NCBI GenBank assembly: GCA_040381035.1
Contig: JBEIHY010000005.1
Location: 1-64,000, forward strand
Direction: 5' to 3'
From: REEB506 sp040381035
Lineage (GTDB): Bacteria > Pseudomonadota > Alphaproteobacteria > Caulobacterales > Aquidulcibacteraceae
DNA length: 64,000 nucleotides
In this document: piece after piece, positions 15,386-24,134 of the stretch
Numbering within the stretch: the first letter of the stretch is position 1
Layout: each line of letters opens with the position of its first letter
The notes under the pieces: model-generated
Told to the model about the DNA's origin: nothing
Seen by the model: only the letters and a program-made list of their open reading frames with translations
The model's database searches: none
Position numbers and translations under genes: made by a program

Positions 15386-18300
15386 GCGGGAGCGCGGTTT
15401 TTCCAGTTCCGGGCGCGGCGGTGCAGGCCTTGGTGCGCACGCCAGGGTCTGCTTTGGTCACGGGCGCGCCCTCGGGCCTGGCGCCGGCGGCGTTTGCGGC
15501 TGCCCTGCGGCTGAAAGGCGGCGTTGGGCTGTTCATCGCCCGCGATGAGGCGGCCGCCTCCAACGCCGAAACCGTGGTGCGCTTTTTCACCCCGGAGATG
15601 GCGACGCTGCGACTTCCGGCCTGGGACAATTTGCCCTATGACCGGATCTCGCCGACGGCCTCGGTCGCGGCCCAGCGCTGCGCGGCGCTGGCGCAGCTCG
15701 CCAACCGCAAGGACGGGGCAGGGCCGCTCATGGTGATCGCGACGGCCGCGGCCGTGTGCCAGCGCGTGCCGGCCCGCCAGCGGCTTGCGGGCGCGACCTT
15801 CAGCGCCGTCAAAGGCGACGATATCGAGATGCCGGACCTGGAGCGCTATCTCCTCGTCAACGGCTATTCGCGTGCTTCGACCGTGCGCGCGCCGGGCGAC
15901 TTTGCGCTGCGCGGCGGTGTGTGCGACATCTTTCCGCCGGGGTCGGCTGAACCCGTGCGGCTCGACCTGTTCGGCGAAACGCTGGAAGGCATTCGCAGCT
16001 TCGATCCCGAAACCCAACGCGGCACGCGCGATCTGGCGCGCGTTGATCTGGGCGCGGTCAGCGAAGTGGTGTTCGACGACGAAGCCGTGCGTCATTTCCG
16101 CAAGGCGTTCGCTCAAGCCTTTGGCGCGGTCACCGATCCGATCGTTGACGCCGTTGGCGCCCGCATTCGCCGCGCCGGCGTTGAGCAGTTCTTGCCGTAC
16201 TTCTATGACGGGCTGGAAACGGTGTTCGACTATGTGGGCGAAAGCGCGCTGATCGGCTTTGATCACAATGCCGAGGATTCCTACAAGGAGCGGATCGAGA
16301 CCGCGCGCGATCATTACGAAGCGCGCCGCAGCGCGCCGGTTCCGCGCGGCGCCATTCCGTTTCGCGCGCCAGAGCCGCAATTGCTTTATCTGGTCTGGGA
16401 AGATTTGATCGATGTGATGGCGGGCCGGCCGGTGCGGCGGTTTTCGGCTTTCCTGGAGCCGAACCAGACCGCCATCGACGTCGCCGCCAAACCGGGGCGC
16501 GATTTCGCGCCCGAGCGTCAGCGCCTGGACGTCAACGTGTTTGAAGCCGCGCGTGGCCATATCGGCGCGCTTGCCAAAGGCGGCAAACGCGTTGTGCTGG
16601 CGGGCTGGACGGAAGGGTCGGCTGAACGCTTGATCGGCGTGCTTGAAGATCACGGCCTGAAAGACGCGGCGCAGATCAAGGATTGGCCCGGCGCTGCCGC
16701 GCTCAAGGCAGGAACCGTGGCAGTGGCGGTGCTACCGGTGGAGCATGGCTTTGAGGCTGAAGGCCTGGCCGTGCTCAGCGAACAGGACATACTCGGCGAT
16801 CGCTTGGCGCGGCCGCGCAAACGGCGCAAGGCAAGCTCCCTGATCGCGGAAGCCGCAGCGCTTTCCCCCGGCGATCTCATCGTCCACAGCGATCACGGCA
16901 TTGGCCGCTATGACGGTTTAAAGACGCTCGACGTGCAGGGCGCGCCGCATGACTGCCTGGAGCTGATTTACGCAGGGAGCGACAAGCTGTTTCTGCCAGT
17001 CGAGAACATCGAACTCGTCACCCGCTATGGCAGCGAAGATTCCGGCGTCCAGCTCGACAAGCTCGGCGGCGCGTCCTGGCAGGGACGCAAAGCGCGCGCC
17101 AAGCAACGTCTGCGCGACATGGCCGAAGAATTGATCCGGATCGCGGCGGCGCGCGCTGCGCGCGTGGCCGAAGAATTGCTGCCGCAGGAAGGGCTCTATC
17201 AGGAATTCTGCGCCCGCTTCCCGTATGAGGAAACCGAAGATCAGCTCAGCGCCATTGAGGACGTGCTCGGCGATCTGGCCAAGGGCGCGCCGATGGATCG
17301 ACTGATCTGCGGTGATGTCGGGTTTGGCAAGACGGAAGTGGCGCTGCGCGCCGCCTTCGTGGTGGCGATGAGCGGCAGGCAAGTGGCGGTGGTGACGCCA
17401 ACCACGCTGCTGTGCCGCCAGCATTATCGCAATTTCACCGAGCGCTTCCGCGACATGCCGGTGAAGGTGCGCCAGCTGTCGCGCATGGTGTCGGCCAAGG
17501 AGCAGGCCGAAACCAGGGATCTGCTGAAGGCTGGCGGCGTTGAGATTGTGGTGGGCACGCACGCGCTGCTCGGCAAGGGCATCGAGTTCTCCGATCTAGG
17601 GCTTATCATCGTCGATGAAGAGCAGCATTTCGGCGTCAAGCACAAAGAGCGCCTGAAGGAGCTGCGCGCGGATGTCCATGTGCTGACGCTCTCGGCCACG
17701 CCGATCCCGCGCACATTGCAACTGGCCTTGTCGGGCATTCGCGAATTGAGCCTGATTGCCACCCCGCCCGTCGATCGCCTTGCGGTGCGCAGCTACGTCA
17801 CTGGATTTGACGGCTTGACCATTCGCGAAGCCCTGATGCGCGAACGCTATCGCGGCGGGCAAAGCTTCTTCGTTGCCCCACGCATTGCCGATTTGGCCGA
17901 CATCGAGAAGTTCCTCACCCAGCAATGTCCTGAGCTGCGCCATGTCGTGGCGCACGGGCAAATGGGCGCGATGGCCCTCGATGAGATCATGACCAGCTTC
18001 TATGATGGCCAGTTCGACGTTCTGGTGTCGACCTCGATCGTGGAAAGCGGCCTCGACATTCCGCGCGCCAATACGCTTGTGGTCTACCGCGCGGATATGT
18101 TCGGACTGGCGCAGCTTTATCAGCTGCGCGGCCGGGTGGGGCGCTCCAAACAGCGCGCCTATGCCTATCTCACCACCGATGGCGATAAGGCGCTGACAGC
18201 GGGCGCCGAAAAGCGCCTGCGCATTCTCACCTCCCTCGACAGTCTCGGCGCCGGCTTCACGCTTGCCAGCCATGACCTCGACATGCGCGGCGGCGGCAAT

Positions 18301-18879
18301 CTGCTCGGCGAAGAGCAATCAGGTCATATCCGCGAAGTTGGCGTGGAGCTTTACCAGTCGATGCTGGAGGAAGCCGTGACCCAGCTCAAAGCCGGCAAGA
18401 CCGAGATTTCGTCCGAACGCGGATGGTCGCCGCAGATCAATGTTGGCGCGGCCGTGCTCATTCCAGACGATTATGTGCCTGACCTGACCGTGCGGCTGGC
18501 GTTGTATCGCCGTCTTGCCGATCTGGCTGAAGACAGCGAGCGCGAAGGATTTGCCGCCGAGATGATTGATCGTTTCGGACCAATCCCAGTTGAAGCCGCG
18601 CAGCTTATTCAGGTCGCGGGCCTGAAAGCGCTCTGCCGGGTGTGCAATATCGCCAAGCTGGATGCCGGCCCCAAGGGCTGCGTACTGACCTTCCGCGATC
18701 CGGGATTCCCCGATCCCGCAGCGCTCGTGCGCCATATCCAAGCCAAGCCGCTCGATTTCAAACTGCGCCCCGACGGCAAGCTGGTCATCACCGGCGATTG
18801 GCCTGAAGCCGCGCAGCGCTTGAAGGATTTGCGCACACGCTTGGAAGTGCTCGCGCGGCTGGCGGGAAAACCGGCCTAA
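15382..18879 (+). CDS. mfd: Transcription-repair coupling factor Mfd
   Basis: The 1165-aa translocase removes stalled RNA polymerase and recruits UvrA. Domains in order are an N-terminal UvrB-like module, the RNA polymerase-interacting CarD-like domain (LIVHSDHGIGRYDGL around residue 495), RecG-like helicase motifs (Walker A GDVGFGKTEV around 647, DEEQHFG, ATPIPRTLQL, QLRGRVGRSKQRAYAY) and a C-terminal TRCF domain. It uses a GTG start overlapping the sdhE stop. The 3' end overlaps the convergent DsbA-family gene by 4 bases, so the strands share a transcription end. Confidence 0.97.
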   Translation: MSGSAVFPVPGAAVQALVRTPGSALVTGAPSGLAPAAFAAALRLKGGVGLFIARDEAAASNAETVVRFFTPEMATLRLPAWDNLPYDRISPTASVAAQRCAALAQLANRKDGAGPLMVIATAAAVCQRVPARQRLAGATFSAVKGDDIEMPDLERYLLVNGYSRASTVRAPGDFALRGGVCDIFPPGSAEPVRLDLFGETLEGIRSFDPETQRGTRDLARVDLGAVSEVVFDDEAVRHFRKAFAQAFGAVTDPIVDAVGARIRRAGVEQFLPYFYDGLETVFDYVGESALIGFDHNAEDSYKERIETARDHYEARRSAPVPRGAIPFRAPEPQLLYLVWEDLIDVMAGRPVRRFSAFLEPNQTAIDVAAKPGRDFAPERQRLDVNVFEAARGHIGALAKGGKRVVLAGWTEGSAERLIGVLEDHGLKDAAQIKDWPGAAALKAGTVAVAVLPVEHGFEAEGLAVLSEQDILGDRLARPRKRRKASSLIAEAAALSPGDLIVHSDHGIGRYDGLKTLDVQGAPHDCLELIYAGSDKLFLPVENIELVTRYGSEDSGVQLDKLGGASWQGRKARAKQRLRDMAEELIRIAAARAARVAEELLPQEGLYQEFCARFPYEETEDQLSAIEDVLGDLAKGAPMDRLICGDVGFGKTEVALRAAFVVAMSGRQVAVVTPTTLLCRQHYRNFTERFRDMPVKVRQLSRMVSAKEQAETRDLLKAGGVEIVVGTHALLGKGIEFSDLGLIIVDEEQHFGVKHKERLKELRADVHVLTLSATPIPRTLQLALSGIRELSLIATPPVDRLAVRSYVTGFDGLTIREALMRERYRGGQSFFVAPRIADLADIEKFLTQQCPELRHVVAHGQMGAMALDEIMTSFYDGQFDVLVSTSIVESGLDIPRANTLVVYRADMFGLAQLYQLRGRVGRSKQRAYAYLTTDGDKALTAGAEKRLRILTSLDSLGAGFTLASHDLDMRGGGNLLGEEQSGHIREVGVELYQSMLEEAVTQLKAGKTEISSERGWSPQINVGAAVLIPDDYVPDLTVRLALYRRLADLAEDSEREGFAAEMIDRFGPIPVEAAQLIQVAGLKALCRVCNIAKLDAGPKGCVLTFRDPGFPDPAALVRHIQAKPLDFKLRPDGKLVITGDWPEAAQRLKDLRTRLEVLARLAGKPA

Positions 18880-19511
18880 GCGGCGGCGAGAAATGCCGCG
18901 TACTGCTCAACGGATTGCGCGCCCATCACGCCGCTTGCTCCGTTCTTCACGACGACGGGCGCCCCCGTAACGCCAGCACGCATGGCCATGTTGTGCAGCT
19001 CCAGCACACGCATGCGATCGGCATCGCTGTCGAGCAAATCGCCAACGACATCGCGATCAAGCCCGGCGGCGCCGGCATGCGTGATCAGCACCGCACGGTC
19101 GCCCAAATCGTCACCATCGCGCCAATAAGCATTCAGCAAGGCTTCCGCGAGCGGCTCTTGGGCGCCGCGGGGCGCAGCCCACAGCAGCAGCCGTTGCACA
19201 TCCAGCGCGTTCGGGATCCGCCCCGGCTTGTCGGTGCGCAGCGGCGCAAGGCCAAGCGCGGCCACGGCCTGATCCAACTCAGAACGCGCAGCCGCGAAGC
19301 GTTCAGGATCAGCTGCGCGCAAGCGTTCATAGAAAGCGGCGCGATCCGCGCCGTCGGGCGCTGCGTCCGGGCGCAACAGGAATGGCCGCCACATCAGAAC
19401 GCTGGCGTGCGGCACTTGCCTGCGCGCGGCCTGCACCGCGTGGAAACCGACATAACACCACGGACAGGTGGGATCGGCGAAAAAGTCGATCTGGATCGGC
19501 GATGTCGTCAC
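18876..19511 (-). CDS. DsbA family oxidoreductase (FrnE-like)
   Basis: The 211-aa thioredoxin-fold protein of the 2-hydroxychromene-2-carboxylate isomerase/FrnE group has an N-terminal FFADPTCPWCYVGF with a CPWC redox site near residue 18, a C-terminal cis-Pro region GVTGAPVVVKNGASGVMGAQ, and no signal peptide, so it is probably cytoplasmic. Its ATG overlaps the PopA-like gene stop by 4 bases. The specific substrate is unknown; a disulfide isomerase/oxidoreductase role is family knowledge. Confidence 0.85.
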   Translation of the reverse strand: MTTSPIQIDFFADPTCPWCYVGFHAVQAARRQVPHASVLMWRPFLLRPDAAPDGADRAAFYERLRAADPERFAAARSELDQAVAALGLAPLRTDKPGRIPNALDVQRLLLWAAPRGAQEPLAEALLNAYWRDGDDLGDRAVLITHAGAAGLDRDVVGDLLDSDADRMRVLELHNMAMRAGVTGAPVVVKNGASGVMGAQSVEQYAAFLAAA

Positions 19512-20761
19512 GGCTGGGCGCGCCGTTGTTGCGGCGTCAATCCATCGAGGGTGCGCGCCAAGAGGCCGGGGCCGCCTTCACCGGGGGCAAGGCAGGCAAT
19601 GGCGCTGACAAGCTGGACACTGGCGCCGGCAGGGCTTGCTGCAAACGCCGTGCATTCGGCCACAGCCGCAATGCGACGGCTCGCGACATCGGCGGCGTGG
19701 GCGTCGCTGTTGGGCAGCAAAATCGCAAACGTGTCTTCGCCAATGCGTCCAGCAAGGTCTTCCGCGCGCACGAGCCGCAAAGCCAGCGAGGCCGCTTCGC
19801 CAAAGGCGCGCGCCGCATCGGGCGGGCTCAAACCGTTAAGGCCTTCAAGGCGGAAAGCGATGACCGAGAAGGGGCGATTGGCGTGCTGATGGGCGCTGGC
19901 CTGGCGCGCCAGATCGGCTTCGAAGTAGCCGGCGTGAACAAGCTGGGTGCGGGCTTCGCGCGCTGCATCGCGCAAGACCCGCAGGCCGGTGCGGATCTGG
20001 GCATGGGCGCGGGCCAGACGCACATGCTGGGCCAGCCATTCGAGGTCGCTGTCATGGCTGCGGCGCAGAAGCAAACTTGCGCCGCGGCCGGCGGCTTCGC
20101 TCTCAAACCCGTCGCGCGCCGGCCCGGCCAGCGCAATCGGAAGGTCCTGCAGTTCGGCGTTGCGGCGCAGCGCCGCGCACAGCGACAAGGCCGAAGCCGG
20201 ATCCTGCGCGCCGTTCAGAATGGCTGCATCAAAAGTGGAATCGTGCAGCGCGTCGAAGGCCGCAAACGCGGTCAAAACGGCGCAAAGCTCCGCGCCGCGA
20301 TCGCGGCACATGCGACCGAGATACAGAAAGAAGGGATCAGGGGCGCCAACATAAAGCAGCCTCAGACCATCCTCTGGCGCAGCCGGCGGCGCCGGCGCCC
20401 CGCGGCGAATATCGGCTGCCGCCCGCGCAACGCCGAACCGGGCAGCGGCGCGCAGATACCGCGCCAGCGACACGCCGTGCACGTCCGCCGGCGCACACCC
20501 GTCCAAGGCGCTGGCGGCAGCGATGTGGGCAGCGACATCGGCCCAGCCGATAATCGCCAAGGGCCCGGTGGCCTGGCTTCGCAACAGATCCGCCGCGCCA
20601 ACGACATCGTGGCCAACGCAATCAAGCAACACCACCTCTTCGGCCTGCGGCGAGGGGCGCAGAAAGGCAGCGCCCGAGAGCGCCGCCGCGGACATGCCGC
20701 CAGCGCACAGGTGCGCCTGGATCAGGCGCGCCCGGCGTGGGTCGGCTGCGCGGATCATCAC
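19508..20761 (-). CDS. popA: PopA-like c-di-GMP effector: degenerate receiver domains plus degenerate GGDEF
   Basis: In this 417-aa protein residues 1-120 and 130-260 look like receiver domains lacking a normal acceptor (the second has AILNGA with Asn183 where Asp is expected), and residues 265-417 are a GGDEF domain. The active-site loop reads GEDTF (341-345) and the catalytic half is not conserved, but the inhibitory c-di-GMP site is intact: RAED at 332-335, five residues before the loop. The REC-REC-GGDEF order with a dead active site and a live I-site matches Caulobacter PopA, which recruits client proteins to ClpXP after binding c-di-GMP. The orthology is inferred from architecture only. 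Confidence 0.65.
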   Translation of the reverse strand: MMIRAADPRRARLIQAHLCAGGMSAAALSGAAFLRPSPQAEEVVLLDCVGHDVVGAADLLRSQATGPLAIIGWADVAAHIAAASALDGCAPADVHGVSLARYLRAAARFGVARAAADIRRGAPAPPAAPEDGLRLLYVGAPDPFFLYLGRMCRDRGAELCAVLTAFAAFDALHDSTFDAAILNGAQDPASALSLCAALRRNAELQDLPIALAGPARDGFESEAAGRGASLLLRRSHDSDLEWLAQHVRLARAHAQIRTGLRVLRDAAREARTQLVHAGYFEADLARQASAHQHANRPFSVIAFRLEGLNGLSPPDAARAFGEAASLALRLVRAEDLAGRIGEDTFAILLPNSDAHAADVASRRIAAVAECTAFAASPAGASVQLVSAIACLAPGEGGPGLLARTLDGLTPQQRRAQP

Positions 20762-20901
20762 ACGTTCGCTGATGACGCCTCTCCCCAGATACGGCTAACG
20801 TTGCGTCTGGCTTGACGCCCGCCGCCGGCCTCGTTCAGCAATGGCCGAGCAAGACGTGCGACGCACTATGTCGTGAAGCGTGTGGTGAAGGAAGAGCACA
20901 G

Positions 20902-21669
20902 ATGGGTGAAGCGGCGCATGGCAAGCCCCTGAAAGGTGAAGTGGCGCTGGTAACGGGCGCCTCCAGCGGACTTGGCGCCCAGTTTGCCCGCCTGTTGGCC
21001 AGCCAGGGCGCCGATGTCGTGATCGCCGCGCGGCGGGTGGAGCGACTGCAGATGCTTGCCGCCGAGCTTGCGTCTGGCGGTGCAAACGTCTTGCCGGTTG
21101 CGATGGACGTGGCCGAGGAAGCTTCGATCCAGGCCGCTTATGATGCGTTGCAAGTGGGCTTTGGGGCCCCCAGCATCGTTGTCAACAATGCCGGCATGAA
21201 TGCGCGCGGTTTGGCGGTTGAGATCTCGGCGGCCGATTTCGACCAGGTGTTCAATGTCAATGTGCGCGGCGTGTTTCTTGTCGCGCGCGAAGGCGCGCGG
21301 CGAATGATGGCGGCCAAACGGCCTGGACGGATTGTGAACATCGCTTCGATGGCGGCGCTGAAAGTTTTGCCCGGCCTGACCGCCTATTGCGCCTCGAAAG
21401 CGGCGGTGGCGCACATGACAAAGAGCCTCGCGCGGGAATGGGCGCGCCAGAACATCAATGTGAACGCCATCTGCCCCGGCTATATTGAAACCGAGATCAA
21501 TGCTGAATGGCTTGGCGAAGAGAGCGGACAGAAAATGATCCAGGGCTTCCCGCGCCGACGAGTCATGCCAATCGAAGCGCTCGATCAGGCGCTGCTTTAC
21601 TTGGTTTCGCCGCAATCCAGTCACGTCACCGGCGCGGTGCTTGCCGTCGATGACGGCCAATCGCTTTAA
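20902..21669 (+). CDS. SDR family NAD(P)-dependent oxidoreductase
   Basis: This 255-aa classical short-chain dehydrogenase has the cofactor motif TGASSGLG near residue 17, NNAGM near 96, the catalytic Ser in NIASMAALK and YCASK near 160 (Tyr-x-x-x-Lys), and the tail SHVTGAVLAVDDGQSL. The ATG at 20902 follows GGAAGAG; an upstream frame to 20812 lacks family similarity. It lies first in a run SDR, CoA transferase, histidine phosphatase, VOC (17-base, overlapping and 33-base gaps), suggesting an acyl-CoA-related operon. The substrate is unknown, probably a hydroxyacyl compound. Confidence 0.88.
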   Translation: MGEAAHGKPLKGEVALVTGASSGLGAQFARLLASQGADVVIAARRVERLQMLAAELASGGANVLPVAMDVAEEASIQAAYDALQVGFGAPSIVVNNAGMNARGLAVEISAADFDQVFNVNVRGVFLVAREGARRMMAAKRPGRIVNIASMAALKVLPGLTAYCASKAAVAHMTKSLAREWARQNINVNAICPGYIETEINAEWLGEESGQKMIQGFPRRRVMPIEALDQALLYLVSPQSSHVTGAVLAVDDGQSL

Positions 21670-21686
21670 ACAAAAAGGAGCAGACC

Positions 21687-22781
21687 ATGGGCCAGGGGCC
21701 GCTTTCCGGGGTGCGGGTGATCGAGTTTCAGGGCATTGGCCCGGGGCCGTTCTGCGCCATGCTGCTCTCCGATATGGGTGCAGATGTTGTGCGCATCGAC
21801 CGGAAAGGCGGCATGGGCGGCTCGAAGTTTGATGTAACGAGCCGCGGGCGCCGCTCGGTGGCGCTGGATCTGAAGAAGCCGGAAGATGTTGCGACCGCCC
21901 TTGCGCTGATCGGCAAGGCCGATGCGCTGATCGAAGGGTTTCGCCCCGGCGTGATGGAGCGGCTGGGCCTGGGGCCGACAGACGCGTTGAAGGCCAATCC
22001 AAAGCTCGTCTATGGCCGCATGACCGGTTGGGGCCAGACCGGGCCGCTGGCGCTCGCGGCCGGCCATGACATCAACTATATCGCGCTGACCGGCGCACTC
22101 GCCGCCATGGGGCCGGCCGATCGTCCGCCATCCCCGCCCTTGAACCTCGTTGGCGATTTCGGCGGCGGCGCGCTCTATCTCGCGATGGGCATTTGCGCGG
22201 CGCTGTTTGAAGCCCAACGCTCCGGAAACGGACAAATCATCGACGCCGCCATGACCGACGGAGCGGCCTCGCTGTTGGCCATGTTCTATGGCTTTCGCGC
22301 CATGGGCATGTGGAGCGACAATCGCGACAACAATCTGCTCGATGGCGGCGCCCACTTCTATGACTGCTATGAAACCAAGGACGGAAAGTATGTTTCGATC
22401 GGCTCGATCGAACCGCAATTCTACGCGCTGCTGTTGGAGAAAGCAGGCTTGAGCCAGGATACCGCGTTCCATGCCCAGATGGACAAGAGCCAGTGGCCCG
22501 ATCTGTCGACCAAGGTCGCAGCGGTGATCCGTGAAAAGACGCGTGAGGAATGGTGCGCGCTGATGGAGGGCAGCGATGTGTGCTTTGCGCCGGTGCTGAC
22601 GCTTGGCGAAGCGCCCGATCATGGCCACAACAAGGCGCGCGAAACGTTCGTTTCGGTTCACGGCGTTGTGCAGCCCAATGTCGCGCCGCGGTTCTCGCGC
22701 ACGCCCTCACGCGTGCAAGAAACCCTTCCCGAAGTCGGCAAGCACACAGCCGAAGTGCTTGCCGAATGGGGCGTGGCGTGA
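21687..22781 (+). CDS. CaiB/BaiF-family CoA transferase, alpha-methylacyl-CoA racemase-like
   Basis: The 364-aa family III CoA-transferase fold has RVIEFQGIGPGPFCAMLLSDMGADVVRIDR at the N-terminus, as in alpha-methylacyl-CoA racemases; VTSRGRRSVALDLKKPE; GRMTGWGQTGPLA; and GHDINYIALTGAL, where His/Asp form the racemase catalytic pair. The likely role is epimerisation of 2-methylacyl-CoA esters for beta-oxidation of branched chains; CoA transfer is the alternative. The gene overlaps the histidine phosphatase gene by 4 bases (GTGA). Confidence 0.87.
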   Translation: MGQGPLSGVRVIEFQGIGPGPFCAMLLSDMGADVVRIDRKGGMGGSKFDVTSRGRRSVALDLKKPEDVATALALIGKADALIEGFRPGVMERLGLGPTDALKANPKLVYGRMTGWGQTGPLALAAGHDINYIALTGALAAMGPADRPPSPPLNLVGDFGGGALYLAMGICAALFEAQRSGNGQIIDAAMTDGAASLLAMFYGFRAMGMWSDNRDNNLLDGGAHFYDCYETKDGKYVSIGSIEPQFYALLLEKAGLSQDTAFHAQMDKSQWPDLSTKVAAVIREKTREEWCALMEGSDVCFAPVLTLGEAPDHGHNKARETFVSVHGVVQPNVAPRFSRTPSRVQETLPEVGKHTAEVLAEWGVA

Positions 22782-23464
22782 GTGCGCATCTGGCCCGGCG
22801 GCGCGTTTTTCTGATGCGCCACGCCCATGTCGATTATTTCAGCGACAAGGTGTTGCGCGCGGGCGATCACACGATCGCCACCTTGACGCCGCAGGGCCAG
22901 GATCAGGCCCGCGCGGCGGGCGCGGCCTTGGCGCAGACGCCGTTCGATATTGCCATCGCGTCGGGCTATCCGCGCACCAACGAGACCGCTGAATTGGTCC
23001 TCGCCGCACAAGCCGCGCCGCCGCCTCTTTGGGCCGAGCCGGCGCTCGTGGAACTCAAGGGCGGCACGCTGAAATTCGCTTCACGCACAGAGGCGGCCGG
23101 CGCCATGAAAGCCGAGTTCGCCCGCGCCGGCGAATTCGGCGCGCGGATGTTCAATGGCGAGAGTTTCGCCGAGGCGCAGATGCGCGCAGTCGAAGCGCTG
23201 ACAACACTGCTCAATCGGCCGGGCTGGAAAACCGCGCTTGTGGTTGCCCATGAAGGGATCAATCGGGTGGTGTTGTCTTGGGCCTGCGGGGCCGGACTGG
23301 CCGCGGCGGCGGCGTTTGAACAGGACACCGCCTGCATCAATGTGCTCGATTTCGACGCCGACAGTCACCGCGCCATCATCAAGGCAGTGAACCTGACGCC
23401 GTACAATTATCTCAAGCACGGCATGAGCCGCACCAGTCTGGAGGCGATTTTCGCCGCCGATTGA
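22778..23464 (+). CDS. Histidine phosphatase family protein
   Basis: The 228-aa phosphoglycerate-mutase-like protein has the phosphohistidine motif at LMRHAHVDYF near residue 13 (RHA instead of the more usual RHG), ASGYPRTNETAE with the second Arg near 70, and the second His in VVAHEGINR near 159. The GTG start overlaps the CoA transferase stop; the longer open frame upstream is the antiparallel shadow of that gene. The substrate is unknown; the operon position suggests a phosphatase working on a metabolite of the preceding enzymes. Confidence 0.85.
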   Translation: MSAHLARRRVFLMRHAHVDYFSDKVLRAGDHTIATLTPQGQDQARAAGAALAQTPFDIAIASGYPRTNETAELVLAAQAAPPPLWAEPALVELKGGTLKFASRTEAAGAMKAEFARAGEFGARMFNGESFAEAQMRAVEALTTLLNRPGWKTALVVAHEGINRVVLSWACGAGLAAAAAFEQDTACINVLDFDADSHRAIIKAVNLTPYNYLKHGMSRTSLEAIFAAD

Positions 23465-23497
23465 GTTAGGCTCCAAAAAAGCCAGGGGAGAGTGCCC

Positions 23498-24043
23498 ATG
23501 ACCAAAGCCACCGCCGCCCCGCCGATCCGCGGCGTGCACCACACCGCCTATCGCTGCAAGGACGCTGAAGAAACCCGACGCTTTTATCAAGATGTTCTGG
23601 GCCTGCCGCTGAAAGCCTCGCTGATCTTTGAAGAAGAGCCCGGCACCGGCCGGCCACTGCCTTACATGCATCTCTTCTTCCAATTGGGAGACGGCAATTT
23701 CGTTGCGTTCTTCGATGTGCCCGGCAACGCTAAGCCGGAAAAATTCAAGATGAAGTGGGGCATGGATCTGCATCTGGCGATGGAGGTGGCGACCATGGAG
23801 GAGCTGGCGGCTTTCCAAAAGCGCCTCGCCGAACATGACATTCCCTGCTTTGGCCCGATCGATCACCATTTCGTCCATTCGATCTATTTCTATGATCCCA
23901 ATGGCATCAATGTCGAAATCACCTGCCGCGATCCAAAGCACGACGCGATCATGGCGGCGGAAGCGGGCGAGGCCCCGCGGCTGATGGCGGAATGGACCGC
24001 CCGCACCGGCGCCGCCAAGAAGGAGACGGGCCTCGTTAGCTAA
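23498..24043 (+). CDS. VOC family (glyoxalase/bleomycin resistance-like) protein
   Basis: In this 181-aa protein the first βαβββ module starts GVHHTAYRCKDAEETRRFYQDVLGL (metal-ligand His near residue 14), and the second has DHHFVHSIYFYDPNGINVEITC with the ligand Glu near 148. It could be a lyase, epimerase or dioxygenase-type enzyme; the family does not reveal the substrate. The ATG at 23498 is preceded by GGGGAGAG. It is followed by a GC-rich hairpin. Confidence 0.85.
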   Translation: MTKATAAPPIRGVHHTAYRCKDAEETRRFYQDVLGLPLKASLIFEEEPGTGRPLPYMHLFFQLGDGNFVAFFDVPGNAKPEKFKMKWGMDLHLAMEVATMEELAAFQKRLAEHDIPCFGPIDHHFVHSIYFYDPNGINVEITCRDPKHDAIMAAEAGEAPRLMAEWTARTGAAKKETGLVS

Positions 24044-24054
24044 GCGTCAAGGTT

Positions 24055-24075
24055 TGCGCGCGATGCGCGCGCTTT
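24055..24075 (+). terminator. Possible weak terminator hairpin
   Basis: GCGCGC (24056-24061) and GCGCGC (24065-24070), self-complementary arms with a GAT loop, are followed by GCTTT. The hairpin stands 12 bases after the VOC stop. The T-run is short, so termination efficiency is uncertain. Confidence 0.35.
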
Positions 24076-24134
24076 GAGCTGAGGCCTTCGCGAAATAAGC
24101 GACGTCTTCACCAAACACAAAGGACAGCTGGTTA

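Noticed and set aside
15343..16653. 436-codon minus-strand frame inside mfd
   Set aside because: It is antisense to the N-terminal part of mfd and has no motifs.
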